From assembly GCA_037976565.1 (NCBI GenBank), contig CP137675.1:3468369-3532368 (forward strand): a stretch of 64,000 nucleotides of DNA, written 5' to 3'. Below, one piece after another: positions 11,305 to 23,072 of the stretch. The notes beneath the pieces were generated by a model. The model was not told the origin of the DNA and searched no databases. It was given only the letters and a program-made list of their open reading frames with translations. Both the position numbers and the translations under genes were made by a program. The stretch is from Mesocentrotus franciscanus. Its lineage: Eukaryota > Echinodermata > Echinoidea > Camarodonta > Strongylocentrotidae. Every line of letters begins with the position of its first letter. Position 1 is the first letter of the stretch.

Positions 11305-12050
11305 AACTAGATGGATTTTCGACTGCGGGCTATAGAAAATGATGCCTTCGCCATAGAGCGATTTAACAAACCAAAATAGAAGCAATTTTTAAAATTCAAG
11401 TTTTATTGTAATCCATTAACAGGTTCCTAGAATATCGTGATTACAAGCTATTGGCTCTGCAAGATACATACATGTCCTGAGTTTGATAGTAATCCATCCA
11501 TCGGTTCTAATGATAATGCATTAATTCACAAGCTATTTTTGCAGACATAATGAGACCCATGACCTTTGACCATTGACCTCATGACCCTAAAATCTACTCA
11601 GTTCATTGGCTCTGCAAGATACATACATGTCTTGAGTTTGATAGTAATCTGTAGATCACTTTTAATGATAATGCAATCACAAGCTATTTTTGCATAGATA
11701 ATGAGCCCCATGAGCTTTAACCTTAGACCTCATAACCCCAAAATCTAGTCAGTTCATGGCTCAGCAAGATACATACATGTCTTGAGTTTGATGGTAATCC
11801 GTCAATCCGTGTTAATAATAATGTGATCACGAGCTATTTTTGCATACATAATGAGCCCTGTGACCTTTGACCTCATGACCCTAAAATCTAATCAGTTCAT
11901 TGGCTCTGCTAGATACATACATGACTTAAGTTTAGTGGGAACCCATCGATCGGTTCTTGAGATAACACGATCACAAGAACAGGACGGAGGGACGGACGGA
12001 CAACCCGAAATCATAATGCCTCCGGCTACTTCGTTGCTGAGGCATAATAA
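11305..12050. mobile_element. Family B satellite-cored element (copy 1)
   Basis: It starts ctagatggattttcgactgc and has an atgccttcgcc block near the left end and its inverted partner tgcctccggctacttcg at the right end, preceded by a ggacggacgga run. The core is about four tandem units of roughly 130 bp (ctctgcaagatacatacatg, cttgagtttgatggtaatcc, gatcacaagctattttt, atgacctttgacctcatgac). It is absent from the same intron of copy 2. The architecture recalls non-autonomous Helitron-related elements with a tandem core, but that is an inference. Confidence 0.7.
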
Positions 12051-12067
12051 AAATACAAATGCTTGTA

Positions 12068-12250
12068 CAGTCAAACCTGCTGTAGTGACCACCTGTCTAC
12101 AAAGACCACCTGTCTACAAAGACCACATTGTATGTTTCCCTTGAAAATGGTTTCTCATTGAAACATGTACTAAAGGAATCTGTCTACAAAGACCACCTGT
12201 CTACAAAGACCACTTTTTGTGTTTCCCTTGGGCGGTCGCTATAGACAGGT
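12068..12250. mobile_element. pogo/Tigger-like MITE, right end degraded
   Basis: It begins TA|CAGTCAAACCTGCTGTAGTG and contains two rounds of ctgtctacaaagaccac. The right end, tcgctatagacaggta, lacks the final TTTGACTG. It is closely related to 61854-62009, which is complete. Confidence 0.7.
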
Positions 12251-12784
12251 ATTTTAAAATATATCAACAAAGACCAACATCAATTATACATTTCTATAGA
12301 AACTTGAAGATATGACAAACCATTGTGCATAATATCACTCAGTGTAAAGAACCCAAAGGCCTCCCTTTATCCTCATTTCAATAGCTTTCCAGCAATTGAT
12401 TTACTAAAAATATATCTTAATACAAATTAAGACACCTTACCTCTACTTCTTTCTGTGCTGCATCTGCTTCTTTCTTGAGGTTAGCAATTTTTGCCGTCAG
12501 TTCTTTCTTCTTTTCTTCATAATGCTTGCGATGTTGCTTAGCTGTCTGCACTTCAATGCTAGCCCCAGCTAAATCATCCTAAGAAAATAAAAAGCAAATT
12601 TGTTTGATATTTATACTGTTGATAATTAATTTGTGATAGCTGTGTACCTCAAATCGTGTTTCCATCCTTTACCTTCTAATGAATCAAGATCGTTACTTGT
12701 TTGTCATATTTCTTATCTCCAAAAGCTTCAAGACCTTCTCCCTTATCATTATTCATTTTCAATTCACCATCACTTTCCTTTTGA

Positions 12785-12983
12785 ATATTTGTCATAGTTC
12801 TCTTCCATCACCATCATCATCATCACCATCATTATCATCATCATTTATCTCCTCCTCCATATCAATATCATCAACACCATGACCATCCTCAACATCAGCA
12901 TCAACAACATCATCATTATCATCATCACCACCACCATCACCTTCACCAACACCACCACTTTAACCAACACCACTACCATCATC

Positions 12984-13027
<44 letters not shown>

Positions 13028-13098
13028 AATCTTTATCGCTATCACCATCATCATCACTATTACCACCATCACCATCACCTCTACCATTACCACAACAT
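12785..13098. repeat. ATC/ACC trinucleotide repeat
   Basis: A (CAT)n/(CAC)n tract of about 310 bp, continuing after the MITE at 13550-13640. The copy 2 counterparts are 43480-43750 and 44880-44980. Frames reading poly-Met, Ile or Thr are artefacts. Confidence 0.95.
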
Positions 13099-13099
13099 A

Positions 13100-13508
13100 C
13101 AGCCTTTTCACACACGGTTAAAATTCATTGTATCTAGAGCTGATTAGTTTAAAGCTGTTTAACTAAACAGCTTTAAAGTAATTTTCCTGTGTGAACATCG
13201 TTTATACGATGTTCGGACAGATACGAAGTCGCGATCTATACGCCGGTCAAAGCAGGCTGCAGATACGAAGTCCGTATCTAGAGAGCAAGACATTTTGTGT
13301 GTGAACGGATATACGTCCTTAACTGGGCGGGCACTGCTCTTTAAATGCTCAGTAGGGCCATTGCGCATTTACGAGAAGTGACACAGCAGTGAATCTCGAA
13401 CGACCGCACCGAAATTTTCTGTGTGAATGATATTGTATCTAAAGCTGATTAGTTTAAAGCTCTTTAAACTAATCAGCTTTATAAATTTACCCGTGTGTGA
13501 AAAGGCTG
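13100..13508. mobile_element. MITE of about 410 bp with near-perfect TIRs (copy 1)
   Basis: The left end CAGCCTTTTCACACACGG matches the complement of the right end CCGTGTGTGAAAAGGCTG, followed on both sides by a similar A/T-rich stretch. Internal hairpins pair around aaagctgtttaa/ttaaacagctt and agctgattagtttaaagct. The empty site in copy 2 reads aacatagttgtc; the filled site reads aacata ... ttagttgtc, so the target is TA or a 3-bp TWA. It may be related to PIF/Harbinger. Confidence 0.85.
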
Positions 13509-14244
13509 TTAGTTGTCAACATCACCATCGTCTCTACCACTATCATCATGATCATCTCCTCCACCACCACCATCATCATCATCATCTCATCATCACAATC
13601 ATTATCACCACTACCATCATATCCACCATCATATCAATTATTGTACCTTGAGAGGATCCACTTTGTAGCTGATTTCCTGGATCTGATCATCCACCACCTT
13701 GAACTGATTCTCTGCTTCTGATAGCTGTCTGCGAGCTGCCCTGAAGTTCTTGGAGAACCTCTCCAGCTTCTCCTTTTTTTCGTTGATTTTGGCTTCCATC
13801 TGCCGGACCTCCTCCTCCAATTCTGCCATGTTGGTCTCTTCTTCTCCCTCGCCTTCTGCCTCCAGCTGAGTGATTTGCTGGAAGGACAATTAAAGTGTTG
13901 TTGATGTGAGGTGAAATCTTAGCCAGGAACTGCGCGTGATTATTTTTATTTTTACTTGCACAATGAGCACTTTTTACTACTCAATTATAAAACCGTTTAG
14001 GACCTCTTCTTGGGGCGCTCACACAATGCAGCATGGCACACTAGTTCACAGCACTGCACAACAGTACGAAAATACTCTACCCAGAGGACTGTACTTGCAC
14101 TGGAAGAAGAAGAAGATTAAAGTGTACCAATCACAACAAAATGTTTGATATGTAAGTGGTTCCATGTTGTAATACTATATTTAAAATATGAGCTTCATAT
14201 ATTACTTCTGTAAAGATATTTTGTAAGTTTAAATACAATTTTAA

Positions 14245-15609
14245 CTAGAAAAGTCAACGCAATTAAGCGTAGCATCCCCTCGCAGGGTACAAATGGCCTG
14301 CATGTATATACGTCAAGTTACCTCCATTAGACTATACTAATATATTACTAGGCAAGGAAGTTAACCATATTTTCACATATTACGTGGTTTTGGATATTTA
14401 ATGAGCTATGACCTTTCACCTTTGACCTACATACTCTGAAATCGAACTTAGGCTGTATTTTGATACCATGTACCTTCACATTAAATTTCATTAAAATTTA
14501 TCAAACATAACTAAAGTTATCAAATGGAAACCAGATTCGCATATTTAATGAGCTATGACCTATGACCTACATACTCCAAAATCCAACTTAGGCTGTGTTT
14601 TGATACCATGTACCTTCATATCAAATTTCATTAAAATCCGTCGAACATTATAAAAGTTATCGAACAGAAACCAGATTCGCATATTTAATGAGCTATGACC
14701 TTTGACCTACATACTCCGAAATCGAACTTAGGCTGTTTTGATACCACGTACCTTCATATCAAATTTCATTAAAATCCGTCAAACATTATTTAAGTTATCA
14801 AACGGAAACCAGATTCGCATATTTAATGAGCTATGACCTTTGACCTACAAACTCCGAAATCGAACTTAGGCTGTGTTTTGATACCATGTACCTTCATATC
14901 AAATTTCATTAAAATCCGTCAAACATTATTAAAGTTATCGAACAGAAACCAGATTCGCATATTTAATGAGCTATGACCTTTGACCTACATACGCGGAAAA
15001 TAAACTTAGGCTGTGTTTTGATACCATGTACCTTCATATCAAATTTGATTAAAATCCATCAAACATTATTAAAGTTATCGAACGGAAACCAGATTCGCAT
15101 ATTTAATGAGCTATGACCTTTGACCTACATACTCGGAAATTGAACTTAGGCTGTGTTTTGATACCATGTACCTTCATATCAAATTTGATTAAAATCCATC
15201 AAACATTATTAAAGTTATCAAACGAAAACCAGATTCGCATATTTAATGAGCTATGACCTTTGACCTACATACTCCGAAATCGAACTTAGGCTGTGTTTTG
15301 ATACCATTTACCTTCATATCAAATTTCATTAAAGTCCGTCAAACATTATTAAAGTTATCGATCGGAAACCAGATGTGTATTTTTTCGCATATTTAATGAG
15401 CTATGACCTTTGACCTACATACTCCAAAATCGAACTTAGGCTGTGTTTTGATAACATGTACCTTCATATCAAATTTCATGAAAATCCGTCAAACATTACT
15501 GAAGTTATCAATCGGAAACCAAATTTGTTACGAACGGAAGCACGGAAACACGGAAGGACGGACAGCAGCGTTTCTATCTCCCCTCAGACTTCGTCAGCGA
15601 GGGGATAAT
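14245..15609. mobile_element. Family A satellite-cored element, eight 140-bp units (copy 1)
   Basis: The left end is ctagaaaagtcaacgcaatt with catcccctcgc; the right end carries cacggaaggacggacag and the inverted block cagcgaggggataa. The core is eight tandem units of about 140 bp: cgcatatttaatgagctatg, acctttgacctacatactcc, gaaatcgaacttaggctgtg, and a tail with attaaaatccgtcaaacatt. Copy 2 has the empty site (about 45408, tttcaataaacataag). Confidence 0.8.
14696..15416. promoter_or_regulatory. Array of six perfect DR1 motifs
   Basis: TGACCTTTGACCT (complement AGGTCAAAGGTCA) occurs at 14696, 14834, 14974, 15114, 15254 and 15404, once per 140-bp unit. This is the consensus DR1 site for HNF4, RXR and COUP-TF type nuclear receptors. 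Only the sequence match is shown; binding is not. Confidence 0.6.
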
Positions 15610-17367
15610 AAATATAAGAATGACTTGTGAGTAGGCTACTTAACATAGTATGCGCTCGCATAAAATAGGGGCCACACAGAACCTCAATATGACTCGGGTT
15701 CCTTGTGCGTCATTTTTATGTTATTCTACATTTGATTCATAATTATTATCCATTAGCCTGTACAAAGCCGGGTGAAGTTTTTTAGGTTGATTTTATACAT
15801 ACTAGCATTACTAGTACACAAATCATTTATTGTAGGTGACTGGCTCTAAAGGATTTATAAGAGTTCCGTTTGATTCTTCATCATTGTAGAAATTATAGTC
15901 ATCATCATAATCATGAAGTAATCGTTATAACTTATTACTGCAGAATCAATCGCAGCATTGTCACTATTGTTATTATCAATATCATCATCATCATCGTCAT
16001 CCTTTTCATTCTCATGTCCACTTCTTGAATCGCCATCATTGTCATACTCACCACCACCAGCACCACCATAAAAATCATCATCATCATTGTCGTCCTCTTA
16101 ATCAACACCTTCCAGCAATGCCATAATTTTATCCTCCTGGGATATAATTGTTACAATCACTATGACCATTACCATCACAGAACATCCAATCCAATCCAGG
16201 TATTTATAAAGCGCCAATATCTAGTTGCCTAATCAAAGGCGCTGATGAGACTGAAAAACTACCAAAATGTCTGTTCATGATTCTAACTGGGAAAGACAAA
16301 AAAGCAGTGACTAATTGTAAGCAATCTGAAATAGGTATGTCTTTAGTTGAGTTCTGAAAGTGGATAACTGGTGACAAGAGCGAAGGATTTGGGAAGGCCA
16401 TTCCACAATCTCGATGCACAGGCAGTAAATGATCGATCCCCTAGAAGAGAGCGTGTTCGAGGACTCTCAAGCAGGTATTTACCTGCAGATCGCAAATTAG
16501 TTTGAGGTTTATAAATAGTCAACAAGTCTGAAATGTACACAGGAGCATATCCATGCATTGCCTTCCATGTTTGTTTTATAATAAAATAATTTTGTATTCA
16601 ATTCTCTGTTTTATAGGAACATATCACCATCATCATCCTCATCATCATCCTCATCACCATCCAAATGTCCATCACTACCTTCTTCATCACTCCCATCAGC
16701 ATAATCATCATCATATGTTGAATTTGTGAGACATTGGAGAGCAGGCGTCAAGATCGAGTGCCACTATACAAGAAGCCATCATCATCATCATCGTTACTCA
16801 CATTGTTAATCTTGCCTATTTTATCCTCGAGCTTCTTCCTCTGTCGCTGTGCTGTTTTCTTTAGATTCTCATTCTCATTTACATCTTGCCTCAGAGCCTG
16901 AATCCTTTGCTTTACTTCATTCAGTGCCTTCTGGTTTTCACTCATATCTCTCTTCGTTTCACTGTATTATTGGAATAAGAAGAGAAAATAACATGCTTTA
17001 TGTTATTCAAAACAACATAACTAGGGCATTATTACACAAACATGTTGTGCCACTTACATTACCTATTTCCAAGTCGGCATCAACACTTCTCACAGTTTGA
17101 AATGTTCTGTCATGTCATGTCGGCTTTGTTAATTAAGGAGAAGTGCACAAACCTGCTGCAACAGGGGAAAAACAAATGTGTGTAATCTGTTTAGAATGTC
17201 ACAAAGGTAAGTAGAACTTGTATGAGAATATCGACTGTGGGCACTCTGAAATCATAGTTACGATGATACTTTCAATCAGAATGGGAGCTTCATTACCTTG
17301 TGGTAAAGCTGTTCGAAAAGGCAGTTTATCTATTTTCGTCTCTATCCACCCAAGGTATCAAAGGAGG

Positions 17368-17624
17368 TGTAAACTGACGAGACTACGTGTCTTTCCCGTG
17401 GCCTGACTCGGAGCCAATCGGGTATAATACGACTACGGACGATGCGACCGCAGCAATCACGTGCGTGCAACATACGCGAAACCGAAGCGTGAGAACTACA
17501 GTCTATTTCGCGAACGCTGACCATGTAGAGATTAAGTCGCTGACAGTTAATCAAGTTCATTCGTTTACGTGCAGTTGTCCAAAAGTAGACGTAGATGGCG
17601 TTCCCCTGTATTCGTCAGTTTACA
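17368..17624. mobile_element. Small TIR element, about 257 bp (copy 1)
   Basis: The left end TGTAAACTGACGA is the complement of the right end TCGTCAGTTTACA (one mismatch in the next bases). It is absent from copy 2 (about 46325). It has no coding capacity. Confidence 0.65.
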
Positions 17625-17987
17625 ATCCCTTTAAGTTTCAAATGAAACTCCTTAAAAGCTTTGCATATTATGCTAGTAGAAAGCTAAACAGGTTTTTTTG
17701 GTTGTAGAGTCTGGAATATTTTGTTTTTGAGCAAGTCCAAGATATTTTGTTCCATATGTTACAAATCACATCTAGGACTTTAGAATACTGAATTATTTTA
17801 TAAAATAAATAGCCTTACTAGAGCTTAGATCAGACAAAAATTGAAGCAAAATGACAGAGTCTGTATTGATTTATGTTCCCAATTCCACAAGACTTAGTAA
17901 TGTATCAGACAACAAATGACCAAACACCTTGGATTTGCCCATTTGACAAGAAGATGCACTAAAACGAAAAATAGACTATTGTCTGAC

Positions 17988-18189
17988 CTGATCTCATTGT
18001 CAGTGTCTCCCCGAAGAATCTTTGCGCTTTTCTGCATGGACGAGTAGTACGTAGCGCTGCTCAGCACCAGCATAAACCTGATCACCTTCTAGAGTGAAAG
18101 CCTCTCTGCAGTTCCTGGGGGGCTGTCTCAGGTAATTGCGGGCATCGATCCTTGCTTCTCTCAATCAATAAGATGCTCTCTACACCACG
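17988..18189 (-). pseudogene. SMC6: SMC6 copy 1 hinge exon with two 4-bp insertions
   Basis: The exon is 202 nt against 194 in copy 2. Two extra blocks are visible on the plus strand: gcatcgatcc near 18143-18150 (copy 2 gcatcc) and tagtacgtag near 18046-18054 (copy 2 tagtag). The first abolishes the NCREAFT reading and leads to a stop. Both are approximate tandem 4-mers. Confidence 0.85.
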
Positions 18190-18513
18190 CTGTAGATAGG
18201 ATTCAATAGGTTCAATGCACATTGTCAATGTCGATAAAAGGCTAATGAAGTCATCAATGTTCAACCCTTGGCTATATGGTTTCAAGAAACGATGAAGATA
18301 CGACTTTGTTTCAAATTGAAAATGATACATAATATTGTTCCGTGGAAAAACAATTAAGAATAATTTGCAATAGGCAAAACAATGAATGCCAATATTCTTC
18401 AACATCTATTTGTACCCGAATAGACACTCTGTATCAATTTCAGCATTCCAATACATTTCAATAAAACCTCATATGATTCATTAAATTCAATGGATAAACT
18501 CCCCTAACGATCA

Positions 18514-18728
18514 GAGGTGTCGTGGTCGAGTGGATACGTCGCCGGACTGTCGATCACAAGGTCCGTGGTTCGAGTCCCGCCGCGGCACTAATGTCCTTTG
18601 GCAAGACATTGATCTACATTTGCCACACTCAACCCAGGTGATGTAAATGGGTACCTGGCAGGAATTAATTCCTTGAAATGCTGGAGCGCTGTAATGGCAG
18701 CTAGGCTAAAGCCGGGGTAATAATAAAT
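18514..18728 (+). mobile_element. tRNA-derived SINE (copy 1)
   Basis: The tRNA-like head has A box TGGTCGAGTGG and B box GGTTCGAGTCC. It is followed by a body with tgtcctttggcaagacattg, ctcaacccaggtg and aatgggtacctggcagg, and ends in a short taataataaa tail. Pieces of the same body occur at 24390-24640 and, reversed, at about 34050-34247. Confidence 0.85.
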
Positions 18729-20605
18729 GCACCTCTGAATAGAATTTCTAGATAGACGGCGCTATAGTATTATCTCAACTCAAACTGCAATGAAAACCTT
18801 CCAATCATGAATTCTGTCAGGATGAGAATACAAATTTTGGAATACGAATGATAATGCCTAAAAAGATCCTAGTCATACTGTACGGAACCAGAGTCGAATC
18901 TAAGTTAATGTGGTATAGCTCTCGGGCAAGCATCCATCCTTAATTACCTAGTCCACAGGATAAGACTTTGCAGGGATAGGCATTGCAGGGATTTGCACAG
19001 TCTCAAAATCTCAAAATCTCAAAACTTGTAAAAGGGCCAAAATGTTGTAAAAAACAAAAATAATAATTTAAAACTGTCCGAAAAGTATGGTGGCAAAATA
19101 TTCATTATTAGCAATATTACAGTAATTTTTTCTTTTCAAATTTGAATTTTGCAACTGACAGTGTGTTATTCACCGAATTTGTTGTTCACAAAATGAGAAC
19201 TTCACTTTTTACTTAGAGAGAAAACCACAAATCTTTTTGATCTGAAATTTCGCACATATTTTCGTAAACTCATCTTCCTGCTGCAGTTAAATTTTTGAGA
19301 TAATTTTATGAGGGGCGTACAAACCCCTGATAGGAGCTTTAATTCCATAGAGGTCTTGCAGCTTACACAAATGCATCCATATTTTCTAAGCAGTCAGGTA
19401 AAAACCGACCGACCGGAAAAGTCGACCAGACAAGTGCGACCGACCGACTGACCAATCAACCAAGGGTGATGGTCAGATCAGGGCCACATCATAGAAGGAG
19501 ATGTGATTGATCAAACTCAATCACAAATCAACAAATCATTGATCATATATTGACTTGTGCATAATTGGGGACTTGAGTTCAATTCAGATTGATCACTCTT
19601 CTTTACAAGACAGGACTAAGGTGAAGTACAATGAACTTTACCTGATCGACAAGAGTGTTGAAGATTACTGGATTGCTGACATCAACGATATCTAGAAAGC
19701 AGGGGAAGTCCTTACTCTGTACAGTTGAACGACGGATGTCATACTGGTTTGGCTGTATAGTGACCAAGATTGACGAGATGGGTGAAAGAGGAGGTATTAT
19801 ATATCTAGACAGTGTTACGTCTGCAAATATTTGCTAGAATTGGTTTAACACTGGCAGCAATAAAAGGGTTGTATGACACATGCCCCAGTGACATCTGCTG
19901 CACAGTCACTATTAGTTCCTAATTTCAATCCTGGAACAAACACTATAAATAGCCCTAACCCTTGACAATTTTAATTGCACATATTGTATGTTCATATAAA
20001 GAAGGGCTCTAACCAGTATATTTGTACACAGAGTACACACCTTTATATCTCTCAGCAGGTGATATCAAGTACCATATTATCATCCTGACTTTAAGCCTAG
20101 GTGCCTTTCAAAGTTTCAAAAGCACTCAATAAATTACTTCCAAACAGACAGTCAATAATTACTGCATCATGGCAGAGAGTGCAAAATATAGACTAATGTC
20201 TTTCCAAAGGACATCTTACCCGTCACACCACTACACCAACTACAAAGTAACCTATAAGTGATAAAATGTTGGCATTTGGGGGTTGTTTTTCCGTCTGTCG
20301 TTGGGCTGGTGTTGGCTTGTCAGTGTGACTAGGCTACAAGGGTACAGAAGAGATTTGAATTCTGGAGATATATCCACTTACCGCTAGAACTCGACACAAA
20401 GCAACTGGCAACTAGAGTCCTGGAATACTTCAAATCTGAGGTATGCCAGGACTCTGTTCCAATGAAACAAACAAAAATTTTACTGATAATGATAATAATA
20501 ATGTATTTATATAGCACGTTTCCCATATACAAGTTCAAATGCACTTTACAGTTATGTTACTAACAGAAAAGGTGAGTTTTGAGATAATGAACTATTCTTG
20601 TGTAC

Positions 20606-20784
20606 CTCAAACTTTGAAGTGATGATGGAGGGTTGAGGAGCATTCTGTGGGATGAGGCGATTCATGATGTCTTTGAGAATACTTGCATCATGCTGGTCAT
20701 GACAACAGAAGGAATACATCAATCGTTTCAAGCAAGCTTCCACACCAAGCGCCCAACGAACATCCTTCAACTTTATGAATGATC
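20606..20784 (-). pseudogene. SMC6: SMC6 copy 1 hinge exon (ALGVEACLK), locally intact
   Basis: The exon is 179 nt with acceptor cttccag and donor gtacac. It reads SFIKLKDVRWALGVEACLKR, then SFCCHDQHD and SIITSKFE. It is open and in phase with 21287-21465. Confidence 0.85.
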
Positions 20785-21631
20785 CTGGAAGAAAAAAAAG
20801 ATTTTTGAACAAAACCTACTGAGCTAGTTCTTTTACTGACACAAAGAATCATTACGTAATAAATACTCTAAAAATGCTATCCATTTTTATATCAAGTCAA
20901 TGAACTTAGGTACTGGAGTGATCTTTCTTTATAAATAAAAGTATTGAGCAGTAATATGGAAGCATTTGTTGGATAGGTTTTTTACATCATGGGGTTGGGG
21001 ACGGTTGTTTGACAATTCATCAGATAACATATACATTAAACATTTGTTATACATCATAAAAGAAATATAGGTATGCAGTCGAGGTAAATCATTCTCCAAT
21101 CCCATGTATTCCATTTCTTCTTCAATAAACTGTATGTTGTAACACAGACAAGCAAGTATTCATTGGATCATTGTTGCACGCATCCCCACTGTCTTTTATT
21201 TGGCACCCCCCAAAAAACCTGCTGCGGTTCATCCCGGCATGTGCAAATGAGAGTTCACTGCTAAAGCAATGGTAACAAATTCTTACCCACAGGACCAAGG
21301 GGTTTCTGGTGGAACCGATTGTTAGCAGTACATCGGTCAATCTCTGCCAGTAAGTTAGGCATGTAGTCTGCGTACAGCTTCAGCCTATTCTTTCTGCTTC
21401 CTTCAAGGTTCTCTAGTCTTCTCTTCCCAGCAGCTAGGGCTTTAGTTAGCTCACTATCTTTGGATCTGCAAACACCATCATGACATTTGCCAGAACTTTA
21501 TTACTATCTCATGAAACAAATTTAGCAGGATGGTTTGAATCATTAATATTAAGTCTATGGCACAGTATTTACCTGTGACAGGTTCGATGTCTGTATGTTT
21601 GAGATACACCTGTACCTTCCTCCAACTCAAA

Positions 21632-21790
21632 GAGGTGCAATGGCTCAGTGGTAGAGCAGTGGTCATGTAACTAGGAGGTCCCAGCTTCGAAACCAATTTG
21701 ATGCGCTAGTGCCCTTTGGTATTAAGGCATTAATCCTCATTATCAAGTCCCTCAGAGAGCACTTAAAGCCATCTGTCCCCTAGTTGCTTT
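21632..21790 (+). mobile_element. Second tRNA-derived SINE-like sequence (copy 1)
   Basis: Head: ggtgcaatggctcagtggta gagc, then a B-box-like agcttcgaaacc, followed by tttgatgcgctagtgccctt and agtccctcagagagcactta. It predates the duplication, since the copy 2 version is at 56513-56620 plus 57440-57480. Not a functional tRNA: the acceptor stem does not pair. Confidence 0.6.
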
Positions 21791-21797
21791 CTTAGCA

Positions 21798-22385
21798 AAC
21801 CAACCAACCAACCAAACCAACCAACCAACCAACCAACCAACCAACCAACCAACCAACCAAACCAACCAACCAACCAACCAACCAACCAACCAAACCAAAC
21901 CAACCAACCAACCAACCAAACCAACCAACCAACCAACCAACCAACCAAACCAAACCAACCAACCAACCAACCAAACCAACCAACCAACCAACCAACCAAC
22001 CAACCAAACCAAACCAACCAACCAACCAACCAAACCAACCAACCAACCAACCAACCAAACCAACCAACCAACCAACCAACCAACCAACCAACCAACCAAC
22101 CAACCAACCAACCAAACCAACCAACCAACCAACCAACCAACCAACCAACCAACCAACCAACCAACCAACCAACCAACCAACCAACCAACCAACCAACCAA
22201 CCAACCAACCAACCAACCAACCAAACCAACCAACCAACCAACCAACCAACCAACCAACCAACCAACCAACCAACCAACCAACCAACCAACCAACCAACCA
22301 ACCAACCAAACCAACCAACCAACCAACCAACCAAACCAAACCAACCAACCAACCAAACCAACCAAACCAACCAAACCAACCAAAC
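21798..22385. repeat. CCAA tetranucleotide array, about 590 bp
   Basis: Nearly pure (CCAA)n with periodic CCAAA variants. It is present only in copy 1 at this site. All three minus frames read (LVGW)n, which explains three long ORFs of about 200 residues. Confidence 0.97.
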
Positions 22386-22399
22386 AATGTATGTAAGGT

Positions 22400-23072
22400 T
22401 GAGATCTGTAAAAGCAAGAACTAGTCGCCGCATTAATTCATTCATTCCACTTTCCATAAGAGTTGTTAATGAAATCCAGTAGGGAGAAGAGTTCTAAACG
22501 AAGACAAGAACGGTAGTGAATGTGAAAACTATGCAAATACCTTATAGACATGTTACACGAAAAAAATGATTTGTTAGTATACTCACTTAAACTGTTGTGC
22601 CCCCTACTGTTATACCATATCAAGGAATAATTAGAAAAAGTAAAAATACCTACTTCAGATTAGAGAGTATAAGAAGAAAAGAAAAGGAAGGTTATATAAG
22701 AAGAGAGACAAAAGAAGAAGAAGAAGAAGAAGAAGAAGAAGAAGAAGGAGAAGAAGAAGAAGAAGAAGAAGAAGAAGAAGAAGAAGAAGGAGAAAGAAAG
22801 TAAAGAGTATATTCATCATGATCATGTATATTGAGTGTATACTAATAACAGGGCCTTAAGAATAAATTAGAAACGAGGTTGAACAAAATTCAGACAAACA
22901 TGAAGTATGTGTTTATTGTGAAAAAATATGATTCACATGTATTTAATTAAGTAATTATGATTGTCAATTATATGTTGTACTTTGTGTAATTACTGTGAAG
23001 CAAGACTGTTAATGTAAATATGAACAATTATCCTTTCATGGACATAATAAATGAAATGAAATGAAATGAAAT
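22400..23072 (+). mobile_element. Probable CR1/L2-like 3' end (copy 1)
   Basis: The right end, catggacataataaatg followed by (AAATG)n, matches the style of the tails of the retrotransposons at 35104 and 50572 (atggacaataaat plus a pentanucleotide tail). No coding part remains. It includes a GAA microsatellite at 22710-22796. Confidence 0.45.
22710..22796. repeat. GAA trinucleotide repeat
   Basis: An (AAG)n run of about 85 bp with two GGA interruptions. The poly-Glu frame is an artefact. Confidence 0.95.

Noticed and set aside
12845..13121. Poly-Met, poly-Ile and poly-Thr ORFs (also 43437-43914)
   Set aside because: They are translations of ATC/ATG trinucleotide repeats.
17387..17707. A 106-residue plus-strand gene
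   Set aside because: Most of it lies in a 257-bp TIR element absent from copy 2, with no domain or splice support.
18514..18586. A functional tRNA gene
   Set aside because: A and B boxes are present but the acceptor-stem ends do not pair and a SINE body follows directly.
21634..21694. A functional tRNA gene (also 56516-56576)
   Set aside because: The T-arm is degenerate, the ends do not pair, and the same sequence continues into a SINE-like body.
21752..22457. Three overlapping minus-strand ORFs of 206-221 residues reading (LVGW)n
   Set aside because: They are translations of the CCAA tetranucleotide array; a 4-bp repeat is open in all three frames with the same four-residue period.
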